Shown here: positions 1 through 7,464 of the stretch, piece by piece
How positions within the stretch are numbered: the stretch's first letter is position 1
Layout: every line of letters starts with the position of its first letter
Source: Polyangiaceae bacterium
GTDB lineage: Bacteria > Myxococcota > Polyangia > Polyangiales > Polyangiaceae
Assembly (NCBI GenBank): GCA_025936205.1
Contig: JAICTU010000340.1
Span: 1 to 10,005, forward strand
Direction of reading: 5' to 3'
Length of the DNA: 10,005 nucleotides
Notes under the pieces: generated by a model
Databases searched by the model: none
Told to the model about the DNA's origin: nothing
What the model saw: the letters and a program-made list of their open reading frames with translations, nothing else
Translations under genes and position numbers: made by a program

Positions 1-1
1 C

Positions 2-3000
2 GTCGAGGGCACTGAGCTCGACGCCGTCTACTGGGCGGACAATCTACGTGAGCCAGTGCGCTTTGGTGGCACGGTGGAAGCCCTGATGAAAGAGGGCTGG
101 ACTCACTTCGTCGAGATCAGCCCGCACCCCCTGCTGGTGACGGCGGTGGAGCAGCTTCGAGCCGATCTCGGGGTCGAGGGTGTCGCGGTCGGGTCGCTGC
201 GGCGCGAGCAGCCAGAGCGGCGGACGCTGCTCGAGGCGCTCGGGGTTCTTCACGTTCAGGGTCATTCGCTGAACGTCGAGCGGCTTTTCCCCGCTGGCCA
301 GCGCGTTCCGCTCCCGACCTATCCCTGGCAGCGGAAGAGCTATTGGCTGAAATCGCCGGAAGTCGGCCGGCGCAGCGCGGGGACGTCCACGGGGCACCCG
401 CTGCTCGGTGTGCGGATCGTCCGAGCCGGCGCGGACGCGGTGTACGAGAGCGTGCTCCCCACCCAGGATGCCTCGTGGCTCACAGAGCACAAGCTGTGCG
501 GACAAGCGGTCGTGCCCGCCAGCGTTCTTGGCGAATTGATGCGGGCGGCTGCTGAAGAGCGCGCGCAGGGGGCTGCGCACGAGCTGAGCAATCTGCAATT
601 CCAGGCTCCGCTGCTGCTGCCCGCCAGCGGGGCGCTGCGCATCCAGGTCACTGTCTTCGACCGGTGCGCGAGAGCTTCCGTCCACAGTCAACCAGCCGAG
701 GCCGATCCGGAAGCGGGCTGGGCACTGCACGCCACGGCCGACCTCGCGCTGATGCCGGAGCTCGTGCCGGCTGGTCTCGACGTCGAGGGCTGTCGGCAAC
801 GCTGCTCCAGCGAGATCAACGTTTCCGAGCTTTACGAGGCGCTTCGTGCGCGTGGTGTCGAGTGGGGCGCGAGCCTGCGCGGGCTGCGCCGGCTTTGGCG
901 CGGACCGCGTGAGGCGTTGGCAGAGATCGAGCTCGAGTGTGAGCTGGACGATCACTATCCGGTTCACCCGGCGTTACTGGAGGCCGCCGTGCAGGGCTTG
1001 ACGGCGCTGTCCGGAGCCGTGCCAGGCATGCCCATGCGGCCCAGCGATCTCGGCCGACTGGCAATCCATCGGACTGGCGCAGTCTCGGTGCTGGCGCATT
1101 TCGAACTGCAAGCAGCCGCGGCGGAGGAGGTCGTCGCTCGAGTGACGCTCACCGAGCCTTCGGGTGCGATCATTGCCGAGCTCGGGTCCGCTCGTCTCCG
1201 GGCGGCAGATCTCGGCGCGCTGGCTGAAGCCCAGGCGGCGAGAGTTCCCGATATCTTCTTCCGGCTCGTCTGGCGGGAGCTCGAGCACCCTGCCAGGGCT
1301 TCACAGCTCCACGGCAGCTGGCGGATCCTGTCGGCGGCCGATTCGGCCAGTGCGGAGCGGCTGGCTCGAGAGCTCGGGGAACTCGGTGCCGAGGCACAGG
1401 CGTTGGTATCCAGTCCACTGCTCGAGCTGCCCGCGGTCGACCATGTCGTGTGTCTATTCGACACTCGGGAGGAGGACTCTGCGGAAGAAGCTCTGCGCAC
1501 AGCCAGCCTCGGCTTGACCGTGATCCGAGCGCTGACCCGGCATCCGAGGTCGCCCCGGATCTGGTGGGTCACCCGCAGCGCGATTCAAGTGAGGGAGCAG
1601 GAGGCGCTGCGGCCGGCTGGCGCCACGATTTGGGGGCTCGGCCGTACTGCATCGCAAGAGCAGCCCGAGCTGCCCCTGGTGCTGCTCGACGTGGAGAGCG
1701 AGCGCGCACTCCCCTCGGCGTTGCTCGAAGAGGCGAGCGCGGAGGATCAGGAGTCCCAGGTCGCGTGGCGTGACGGGAAGCGATTTGGCGCGCGGCTGGT
1801 GCGGGCGTCCGCGTCAGCGCCGCCAGCGCTGCAGCGAGGCTCAGGTGGGAGCGACGGCACCGCATGGATCATCGGCGCGGTCGATGCACCCGTCGCGGCG
1901 ATGACCCGGCAACTGGTTCAGCGCGGCATTCGGCACCTGCTGTTCAGCAGTGACGGGAGAGGCGAGCCAGCGGAGACCCGGCGTTGGATCGCGGAGCTCG
2001 AAGCGCGCGGCGCGCGCGTGACGGTGGCAGCCATCGATGTAGCGGACCGTCAGGCGCTCGCGGGACTGTTGGCCTCAATACCGCAGCGGCAGCCGCTTCG
2101 AGCCATCGTCCATGCATCTGTGACGTCCGACGACGGGCTGCTGCCGGATCAGACCGCAGCGCGCCTCTCGACGGCCATGGCGCAGCAGGTCCGAGGTGCG
2201 TGGAACCTGCACCTGCTGACGGAGCGCCTGGACCTCGACCACTTCATCTTGTTCTCGTCGGTATCGGGCACCCTGGGCTCAGCCAGTCAAGGCGCGGCCG
2301 CGGCAGCAGCTGCATTTCTCGACGCTTTGGCGGCCCACCGGCGCGCGCAGGGACGGGCCGCCACCAGCATCGCGTGGGGGCCCTGGTGGGAACCAGGCCG
2401 CGCTCTCGCTCAACGGGAAGGCCAACGAGCGCGGCTCGCCCGCATGGGGATTGGCATGCTCTCCCCGCACCAGGGGCAGGCGCTGTCGAGGGCGGCACTG
2501 GAGCGCCCGGAGAGCCAGTTCCTGGTTGTACCGATGGATCTGCGGACCATGGCCAAGGCTGCAGAGCCCGCTATCCCCTCGCTCTTGCGTTCCCTGCTGC
2601 GGACCCCAGTGGCACGCGCAAAGGCTGCTCCTCGGCACTGGGCCAGGGAGTTGTTGGCTCTACCCGAGGAGCAGCGCTTCGCTTCGGTGCTGTCCTTGGT
2701 GCGAGGCGCCGTCGCAGCGATCCTCTCACTGAGCAGCCCCGAAGCGGTTCCTTCGGACAGGGCACTACGGGATCTCGGATTGGACTCGCTGATGGCCGTC
2801 GAGTTGCGCAATTCCTTGGCGCGCCGCACCGGTGTGACCGCGCGGGCATCGCTGGCCTTTGACGTGGCCTTGAGCACGCCGGCAACCATTGCGCAACGCC
2901 TGCTCGATACCCTCCTGGACGACGGCGCGCCATTCCACTCGCGCTCCTACGTGAAGGACGGCGAGCTGAGCGCGGCGCTCACCGCCAATCCACGGGAACC

Positions 3001-4156
3001 GGAGTGGGCAAATCCGAAGCGCGTGCTGCTGACCGGTGCAACGGGCTTCCTCGGAGCGTTCCTGCTGGGTGAGCTGCTGCAGCAGACGAGCGCGCGCGTG
3101 ACATGTCTCGTCCGCGCACCCGACGCTCGCGCAGGAGCCGCGCGAGTGATCGAGAACCTCGAGCGATACGGGCTCTGGAAAGACTCGGCTCGCGATCGCA
3201 TCGATGTGATCGTAGGGGACCTGACGGAGCCTCACCTGGGAGCGAGCCCCGCCGTCTGGACTGAGCTCGCCCAGACGGTCGACAGCATTTACAGCAACGC
3301 CTCGCATGTCAGCTACGTCGCTACCTACGAAGAGCTGAGGGCGTCTCACATCGGGGCCACCAACGAGATGCTGCGGTTGAGTTGCAGCGGACGCCCCAAG
3401 GTGCTGAACCATGTCTCGTCGATCGCCGCGTATGATTCGCGCAGCTACAGAGGACGCGATCTGCCGGAAGCCGCGTTACCGGAAGTAGGCGTCGGGTTTC
3501 ACCTCCCGTACTCGCAGTGCAAATGGGCCACCGAATCCCTGGTGCGGCAGGCGGGTCTGCGCGGGGTCCCGGTGGTGATCTATCGTCCAGGCTTCATCGG
3601 CGGCTCGAGCACGACGGGGGCGTGGAGTGCGGGAGACTTCATGTGCCGGCTGTTCGCCAGCCTGATCCAACAGGAGAGCTTTCCGATCGATCTGGACGTG
3701 CTCTTCGACTTCTCTCCCGCCGACTACGTGGCTCGCTCGATGGTATTTTTATCGCGCCGACCAGCCTCGCGCGGGCACGCCTTCAATCTGCAGAATCCGA
3801 ACGGGATAGCGTTTGCCAGCGTGCGGGAAATACTGGTGGATCTCGGCTATCGGATGAATCCGATGAGCTATCTTCGCTGGCTGGACGTGCTGAGCGAGCG
3901 CAGAGATCCAGCGCTGTATCCGCTGCTGCCGTTTCTTCGCGATCCGGCATCGAGCGAGGGGCACAGCAACCTGGAGTTGGCGCAACGCAAGTTCAGGCCG
4001 CGCCTGAGCTGCAACGAAACGGTGCGTGCCGTCGCGGAGGGAGGCATCCGCTGTCCTGCCATTGACCATGCGCTGATCAGCCGGTATCTCGACTACATGG
4101 CCGCGCACGACTTGATTGCCTCCGTCTCGGCCGCGCGCACTCGCCAAGTCACCTGA
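2..4156 (+). CDS. Type I modular polyketide synthase, 3' part: (AT)-DH-KR-ACP-TR, terminal module
   Basis: Final module of a multidomain PKS that extends one polyketide unit and releases the chain. The frame is open from the window edge, so the 5' end is missing; a GTG at 56 is internal. Visible residues are numbered from bases 2-4 (1384 aa). The AT end shows YWADNLREPVRF (10-21) and the linker LPTYPWQRKSYWL (104-116). DH starts at GHPLLG (131-136) with HKLCGQAVVP (His163 of HxxxGxxxxP), but HPALLEAAVQ has Glu327 where Asp is usual and YGPxF reads WGASL. KR (about 420-850) keeps FSS but lacks the GGxGxxG loop and its Lys, Tyr and Asn positions, so it is probably inactive. ACP has LGLDSLMAVEL, with Ser929 as the phosphopantetheine site. 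The C-terminal thioester reductase has GATGFLG (1012-1018), Tyr1170-SQC-Lys1174 and YRPGFIGG, all intact, so NADPH-dependent release as aldehyde or alcohol is expected. No ER or thioesterase is present. Domain calls are firm; the product is unknown. Confidence 0.96.
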   Translation, partial: VEGTELDAVYWADNLREPVRFGGTVEALMKEGWTHFVEISPHPLLVTAVEQLRADLGVEGVAVGSLRREQPERRTLLEALGVLHVQGHSLNVERLFPAGQRVPLPTYPWQRKSYWLKSPEVGRRSAGTSTGHPLLGVRIVRAGADAVYESVLPTQDASWLTEHKLCGQAVVPASVLGELMRAAAEERAQGAAHELSNLQFQAPLLLPASGALRIQVTVFDRCARASVHSQPAEADPEAGWALHATADLALMPELVPAGLDVEGCRQRCSSEINVSELYEALRARGVEWGASLRGLRRLWRGPREALAEIELECELDDHYPVHPALLEAAVQGLTALSGAVPGMPMRPSDLGRLAIHRTGAVSVLAHFELQAAAAEEVVARVTLTEPSGAIIAELGSARLRAADLGALAEAQAARVPDIFFRLVWRELEHPARASQLHGSWRILSAADSASAERLARELGELGAEAQALVSSPLLELPAVDHVVCLFDTREEDSAEEALRTASLGLTVIRALTRHPRSPRIWWVTRSAIQVREQEALRPAGATIWGLGRTASQEQPELPLVLLDVESERALPSALLEEASAEDQESQVAWRDGKRFGARLVRASASAPPALQRGSGGSDGTAWIIGAVDAPVAAMTRQLVQRGIRHLLFSSDGRGEPAETRRWIAELEARGARVTVAAIDVADRQALAGLLASIPQRQPLRAIVHASVTSDDGLLPDQTAARLSTAMAQQVRGAWNLHLLTERLDLDHFILFSSVSGTLGSASQGAAAAAAAFLDALAAHRRAQGRAATSIAWGPWWEPGRALAQREGQRARLARMGIGMLSPHQGQALSRAALERPESQFLVVPMDLRTMAKAAEPAIPSLLRSLLRTPVARAKAAPRHWARELLALPEEQRFASVLSLVRGAVAAILSLSSPEAVPSDRALRDLGLDSLMAVELRNSLARRTGVTARASLAFDVALSTPATIAQRLLDTLLDDGAPFHSRSYVKDGELSAALTANPREPEWANPKRVLLTGATGFLGAFLLGELLQQTSARVTCLVRAPDARAGAARVIENLERYGLWKDSARDRIDVIVGDLTEPHLGASPAVWTELAQTVDSIYSNASHVSYVATYEELRASHIGATNEMLRLSCSGRPKVLNHVSSIAAYDSRSYRGRDLPEAALPEVGVGFHLPYSQCKWATESLVRQAGLRGVPVVIYRPGFIGGSSTTGAWSAGDFMCRLFASLIQQESFPIDLDVLFDFSPADYVARSMVFLSRRPASRGHAFNLQNPNGIAFASVREILVDLGYRMNPMSYLRWLDVLSERRDPALYPLLPFLRDPASSEGHSNLELAQRKFRPRLSCNETVRAVAEGGIRCPAIDHALISRYLDYMAAHDLIASVSAARTRQVT

Positions 4157-4165
4157 GAACCCAGC

Positions 4166-5548
4166 ATGAAGCCTGAGTTACCCAGAGCTTGTATCATCGG
4201 TGCCGGTTGCGCCGGCTTCACCACCGCCAAGCGACTCACCGAATACGGCATCGACTACGACTGTTTCGAAGCCTCGGACGACATCGGCGGCACCTGGTAC
4301 TACCGCAATCCCAACGGCGCGTCAGCCTGCTACAAAAGCCTGCACATCGACACGTCGAAGACGCGGCTGCAATTCGAGGATCATCCGATCCCGGCTGATT
4401 TTCCGGATTTTCCTCATCACTCGCAGATGCTGGAGTACTTCCGGTCCTATGTGGACCGGTTTCAGCTCCGTCCGCGCATCACGTTCAACACGCGGGTCGA
4501 GAAAGCGTTCCTGGATGAGCGGGGCTTGTGGCAGGTGAGCCTGTCGACGGGCGAACAGCGCAGCTACGATGTGCTCTTCGTGTGCAATGGTCATCACTGG
4601 GATCCGCGCTGGCCCGACCCGTACCCGGGCAGCTTTAGCGGGCAGGCGATCCATTCTCACGCCTACAATGATCCTTTTGATCCGATCGACATGCGCTCCA
4701 AGCGGGTGCTGATCGTGGGCGCGGGCAACTCGGCGATGGACATCTCCAGTGAGCTCGCGCAGCGACCGATCGCGAGCGAGCTCTACCTCTCCATGCGGCG
4801 CGGGATCTGGGTCATCCCGAAGTACTTGGCCGGAAAACCCGCGGACAAGAAGGTGATGCCGCCCTGGGTTCCCCCAGCGCTCGCTCGAGCCATCGCTCAA
4901 TACCTGGTCGTGCGTGCTGTCGGTCGAATGGAGGATTACGGTCTCCCCAAGCCCGACCACGGACCGTTGATGGCTCACCCCACGGTCTCGGGTGAGTTCC
5001 TGACCCGTGTGGGTTCCGGCGACATCAAGATCAAGCCTGGAATCCGAGCCTTCGAGGGCTCGCGCGTACGTTTCACGGACGACTCGAGCGCGGAGATCGA
5101 CGTCATCATCTACGCGACGGGTTACAAAACCAGCTTTCCCTTCTTCAAGCAGCCGGAGTTCCTGCCAGCGCCGGACAACAGCTTCCCGCTCTGGAAGCGC
5201 ATGATGCAGCCACGAGTGAAGAACTTGTTCTTCATGGGGCTGGCCCAGCCGCTACCCACGCTGGTGAACCTTCCGGAGCAGCAGTCCAAGCTGTGCGTCG
5301 CGTACCTGACCGGGCAATATGAGCTGCCTGGCGAGGACGAGATGCAGGTGCAGATCGTCGCCGACGAGAAGCGCTACCTGGGCGCGTTTTACGACAGCCC
5401 GCGGCACCGCATGCAGATCGACTTCGCCCACTACGTCGCGGAGTTGAAGAAGGAGCTGCGGCGTGGAAAGGCCCGCGCAGCGCGGACTGGTTTCAAGCCG
5501 CCGGTGGCAGCGCTCGCGCAACGCCTTGCTTGTCAGAGTGCGTCTTAG
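4166..5548 (+). CDS. Flavin-containing monooxygenase (FMO-like), PKS tailoring enzyme
   Basis: Predicted cytosolic FAD/NADPH-dependent oxygenase of 460 aa, a normal length for the family. Visible motifs in order: FAD-binding GAGCAG (12-17), GGTWYY (41-46), the FMO signature FSGQAIHSHAY (157-167, fitting FxGxxxHxxxY), the NADPH-binding GAGNSAMD (185-192) and the late ATGY (317-320). The signature ends in Tyr rather than the Trp-Pro of classical Baeyer-Villiger enzymes, so N-, S- or C-oxygenation is at least as likely as ester formation; the substrate cannot be read from sequence. The ATG lies 9 bases after the PKS stop and has no clear Shine-Dalgarno sequence, which suggests one transcript and translational coupling. 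A hairpin directly follows the stop codon, so this appears to be the last gene of the unit. The inferred role is oxidation of the polyketide, either before or after reductive release. Confidence 0.93.
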   Translation: MKPELPRACIIGAGCAGFTTAKRLTEYGIDYDCFEASDDIGGTWYYRNPNGASACYKSLHIDTSKTRLQFEDHPIPADFPDFPHHSQMLEYFRSYVDRFQLRPRITFNTRVEKAFLDERGLWQVSLSTGEQRSYDVLFVCNGHHWDPRWPDPYPGSFSGQAIHSHAYNDPFDPIDMRSKRVLIVGAGNSAMDISSELAQRPIASELYLSMRRGIWVIPKYLAGKPADKKVMPPWVPPALARAIAQYLVVRAVGRMEDYGLPKPDHGPLMAHPTVSGEFLTRVGSGDIKIKPGIRAFEGSRVRFTDDSSAEIDVIIYATGYKTSFPFFKQPEFLPAPDNSFPLWKRMMQPRVKNLFFMGLAQPLPTLVNLPEQQSKLCVAYLTGQYELPGEDEMQVQIVADEKRYLGAFYDSPRHRMQIDFAHYVAELKKELRRGKARAARTGFKPPVAALAQRLACQSAS

Positions 5549-5550
5549 AG

Positions 5551-5576
5551 GTGGCCGGGGCGGGCGCGCCGGCCAC
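5551..5576 (+). terminator. Hairpin after the monooxygenase, likely convergent terminator
   Basis: Perfect 8-bp inverted repeat GTGGCCGG / CCGGCCAC with a 10-base GC-rich loop that can pair further. It starts 3 bases after the monooxygenase stop and lies between two converging genes, so it could serve both. There is no T-run, so it is not a textbook intrinsic terminator. The role is inferred from position and strength. Confidence 0.55.
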
Positions 5577-5589
5577 TTAGACCGACAGG

Positions 5590-5611
5590 CGTCCTGTCAG
5601 CGTCCTGTCAG
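5590..5611. repeat. 11-bp tandem duplication spanning the lipoprotein stop codon
   Basis: CGTCCTGTCAG occurs twice head to tail (5590-5600 and 5601-5611). On the minus strand, the junction of the two copies creates the TGA that ends the lipoprotein gene. With a single copy the frame would continue for three more codons (Leu-Ser-Val) to a TAA, so the present C-terminus may be a recent slippage product. Confidence 0.85.
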
Positions 5612-6532
5612 GTACAGAGGTCGAATCGTGCCCGAGGTGACTCGATTGCCGAGCACGCGGATCCGCGCCTCTCCAAAATTCTGGCCATTGAGGGTTGCTT
5701 GCACTGCAACGCTGCCGACAAGCGGCACATTTACCAAACCCGCAATCCCGTCCCGCTCCGTAGCCGCGCCTGGGACGGGAATTTGGTTGTTAATTGCAAA
5801 GCCGCTCGCGGTCTGAAGCTCTGGTTTCGTGTCGCGCTCGGGAAGGGTGATCCGGGCACCCTCAACTCGGTCGCCGTTGCAATCAACGATTGCGAGGCTG
5901 AAGATACCTTTGGTTCTGTCGACGTCGATTCCTGTATCGTTGATGAAGCTGACGATGGAGGTTTCGCTCACCAAGAACAGGAAGTTCGTTGGGCCGACGA
6001 ACGTTGCATCGTCTTTCAACATGGGTGCCAACAGAAAGTAGTCTTGCGTGACGTGGCCCGGAGCTTCCTGACGCAAGTACCCCAACGCGCCCGTTCGAAT
6101 TGGCACTGTGATGAGCGGAGCCATATCAGGCACTGGAACTGCTTGGGGTCCGGCAATGCAGTCCGCATCCATATTGTTACAGAACTTTTCGGTCAGCCCC
6201 TGCAAGGGGGCCAAGTTCGCGTAATCGAGCACGATGGACGTGTGATTGACCATCATTTGAGTAGCTGGAGCGACGGCCGGCGGCGTGTACCCTGGCGCGA
6301 GACAGCCCCAGCGCTGCGGATCCTGCACATACAGCGGCGGAGTTCCTGCGTCAGCCTGCTGCAGGGGGAGACCCTCTTGCTCCAGGCAATTCGGGATTCG
6401 TGCGCAGCTGTCATTCGCAGGGGCCAGGTCGGCACAGCCCGCCGTGTTGACGGCGAGCGCAGCCGCCAGCAGTCCAGCGGAGACGAAGGATGTGCCTGAG
6501 CCACGGTCCGCGTCATGAGTGGAAATGAACAT
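5597..6532 (-). CDS. Predicted secreted lipoprotein, myxobacterial Cys-rich type, function unknown
   Basis: Encodes 311 aa. The N-terminus has a hydrophobic stretch (about residues 15-29) followed by NTAGC, a plausible though weak lipobox with Cys33 as the lipidated residue (Thr, not Leu, at -3). This suggests export to the cell envelope. The mature part has six further Cys (43, 49, 77, 118, 125, 218), an RWGCL segment (74-78) and a beta-rich C-terminal half with VDCNGDRVEGARITLP (216-231), then GIAGLVNVP (262-270) and repeated beta strands. This layout resembles a family I associate with Sorangium-type myxobacteria, whose late domain looks like a carboxypeptidase-regulatory or Cna-B-like fold; that assignment is from memory. 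The start is supported by AGGGAG four bases upstream (6537-6542). It converges on the monooxygenase gene and has no visible link to polyketide synthesis. Molecular function is unknown. Confidence 0.82.
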   Translation of the reverse strand: MFISTHDADRGSGTSFVSAGLLAAALAVNTAGCADLAPANDSCARIPNCLEQEGLPLQQADAGTPPLYVQDPQRWGCLAPGYTPPAVAPATQMMVNHTSIVLDYANLAPLQGLTEKFCNNMDADCIAGPQAVPVPDMAPLITVPIRTGALGYLRQEAPGHVTQDYFLLAPMLKDDATFVGPTNFLFLVSETSIVSFINDTGIDVDRTKGIFSLAIVDCNGDRVEGARITLPERDTKPELQTASGFAINNQIPVPGAATERDGIAGLVNVPLVGSVAVQATLNGQNFGEARIRVLGNRVTSGTIRPLYLTGR

Positions 6533-6542
6533 GGTTCTCCCT

Positions 6543-7464
6543 AGTACTTCTGGTTGTCCGCCGCCGGCCTACCCGATGCGTGCCCAGCAGGAATCGGTTC
6601 TGGCAGCGGGCGGTAGCATGCGGACACACCCGACCATATCCCGTAGCACGCCACGGATCCCGGATAAAATGAAAAACTCGGAGGCCTGTTCCCGCCTGGA
6701 AAGACCCCAATTCGGCGGCCAGTTTTGCAGCGATTTCGAACGCTGAGTGTCGTCGCGTTTCTCATCTTGCCCCGATTCAGGGCGGCTCAATCTGTTCACC
6801 CGAGCGCCGGGATTCGCAGTCTCCAGCGCACCTCGCTGCAGGGCAGGGCAAGGGGCGCTCGCCGAGCGCGGTGCGCTCTGGCGGATCGCTTCCAAAGCAA
6901 ACACCAGGAGGCGAGCCACCCTCGCGCTGGGTCTTCGACTCGACAGGCCACCAGCGGATGTCTCGCTTTCAGCCAGTGGGATCATTGCGGAACCAGCTCG
7001 GCGGAGCACCAGCGCTCCAACTCGAGCGACCGGACGTCGCGAGTCAACGCCGCGAGTTGGACGGTTCGCGGTCGACGGCCACCGCTGGTGCTCGTTCGAG
7101 CCATCGCCGCCGAGCTTCGACGCGCCAGGTAAAGGTTGGTCCGCTTCCCCGCAAGAGCAGTGGCGGCAGGGCCACGCGAATCCCAGTCACCCTTGGCTGC
7201 GGCCGCGGGGAGCGCGGTTGATTGACTAAACAAATGCAGTCCAGATGAACAAGGCGTGGATTGTTTCCGCAGAGCGCGGTGGACGGCGTCGCCGCAGGCA
7301 AGCAACCCTCGGGCTGCGGCTCGGCGGGACAGGCTGGAGAGGCTTTCCGCGTGAGCGGTTCCGTGTTCAGTGCGACGTTTCACGCGACGCTGCCCACCCC
7401 CCCGGATGGGCGATAGGAATCCGCACCATCTTTGGATATGGTTTGAGGTCGGAGCAAAGACGAC
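6543..7464. other. Gene-free intergenic region between divergent genes
   Basis: About 920 bases separate the starts of the lipoprotein gene (-) and the cytochrome gene (+). Several open frames overlap here on both strands, but their translations are Arg/Ser/Pro/Ala-rich, show no recognisable domain and lack convincing ribosome sites, as expected of non-coding GC-rich DNA. The region must carry the promoters of both flanking genes, yet I see no clear -35/-10 pair. It contains a nested inverted repeat at 6996-7101, a short hairpin (6855-6869, GCGCTC/GAGCGC) and a relatively AT-rich patch around 7217-7260. A decayed gene cannot be excluded. Confidence 0.6.
6996..7101. repeat. Nested inverted repeat, possible structured RNA or decayed mobile-element end
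   Basis: Four nested perfect arms are visible: GCTCG (6996-7000) with CGAGC (7097-7101); GAGCACCAGCG (7004-7014) with CGCTGGTGCTC (7083-7093); TCCAACTCG (7016-7024) with CGAGTTGGA (7053-7061); and GCGAC (7026-7030) with GTCGC (7036-7040). Together they give 30 pairs in 106 bases, with two 3'-side bulges (7041-7052 and 7062-7082). A second copy of CACCAGCGG at 6949-6957 could pair with 7082-7090 instead. Function is unknown. No transposase or homologous gene is visible nearby. Confidence 0.6.

Noticed and set aside
5699..6499. Long plus-strand open frame (266 codons) opposite the lipoprotein gene.
   Set aside because: It is the antisense of a frame with a signal peptide, lipobox and ribosome site; its own translation has no recognisable domain.
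6700..6725. Possible sigma-54 site on the minus strand (TGGCCGCCGAATTGG) upstream of the lipoprotein gene.
   Set aside because: The -12 element would be GG instead of GC at the required spacing, so it does not fit the consensus.
6747..7229. Overlapping plus-strand frames of 116 to 160 codons in the intergenic region.
   Set aside because: Three frames are open at once, compositions are Arg/Ser/Pro-rich with no domain, and no good ribosome site was seen.
7218..7250. Possible sigma-70 type promoter (TTGATT or TTGACT as -35) upstream of the cytochrome gene.
   Set aside because: At a 17-base spacing the -10 candidates (ATGAAC or CCAGAT) match the consensus at only two of six positions, so the site is not supportable.
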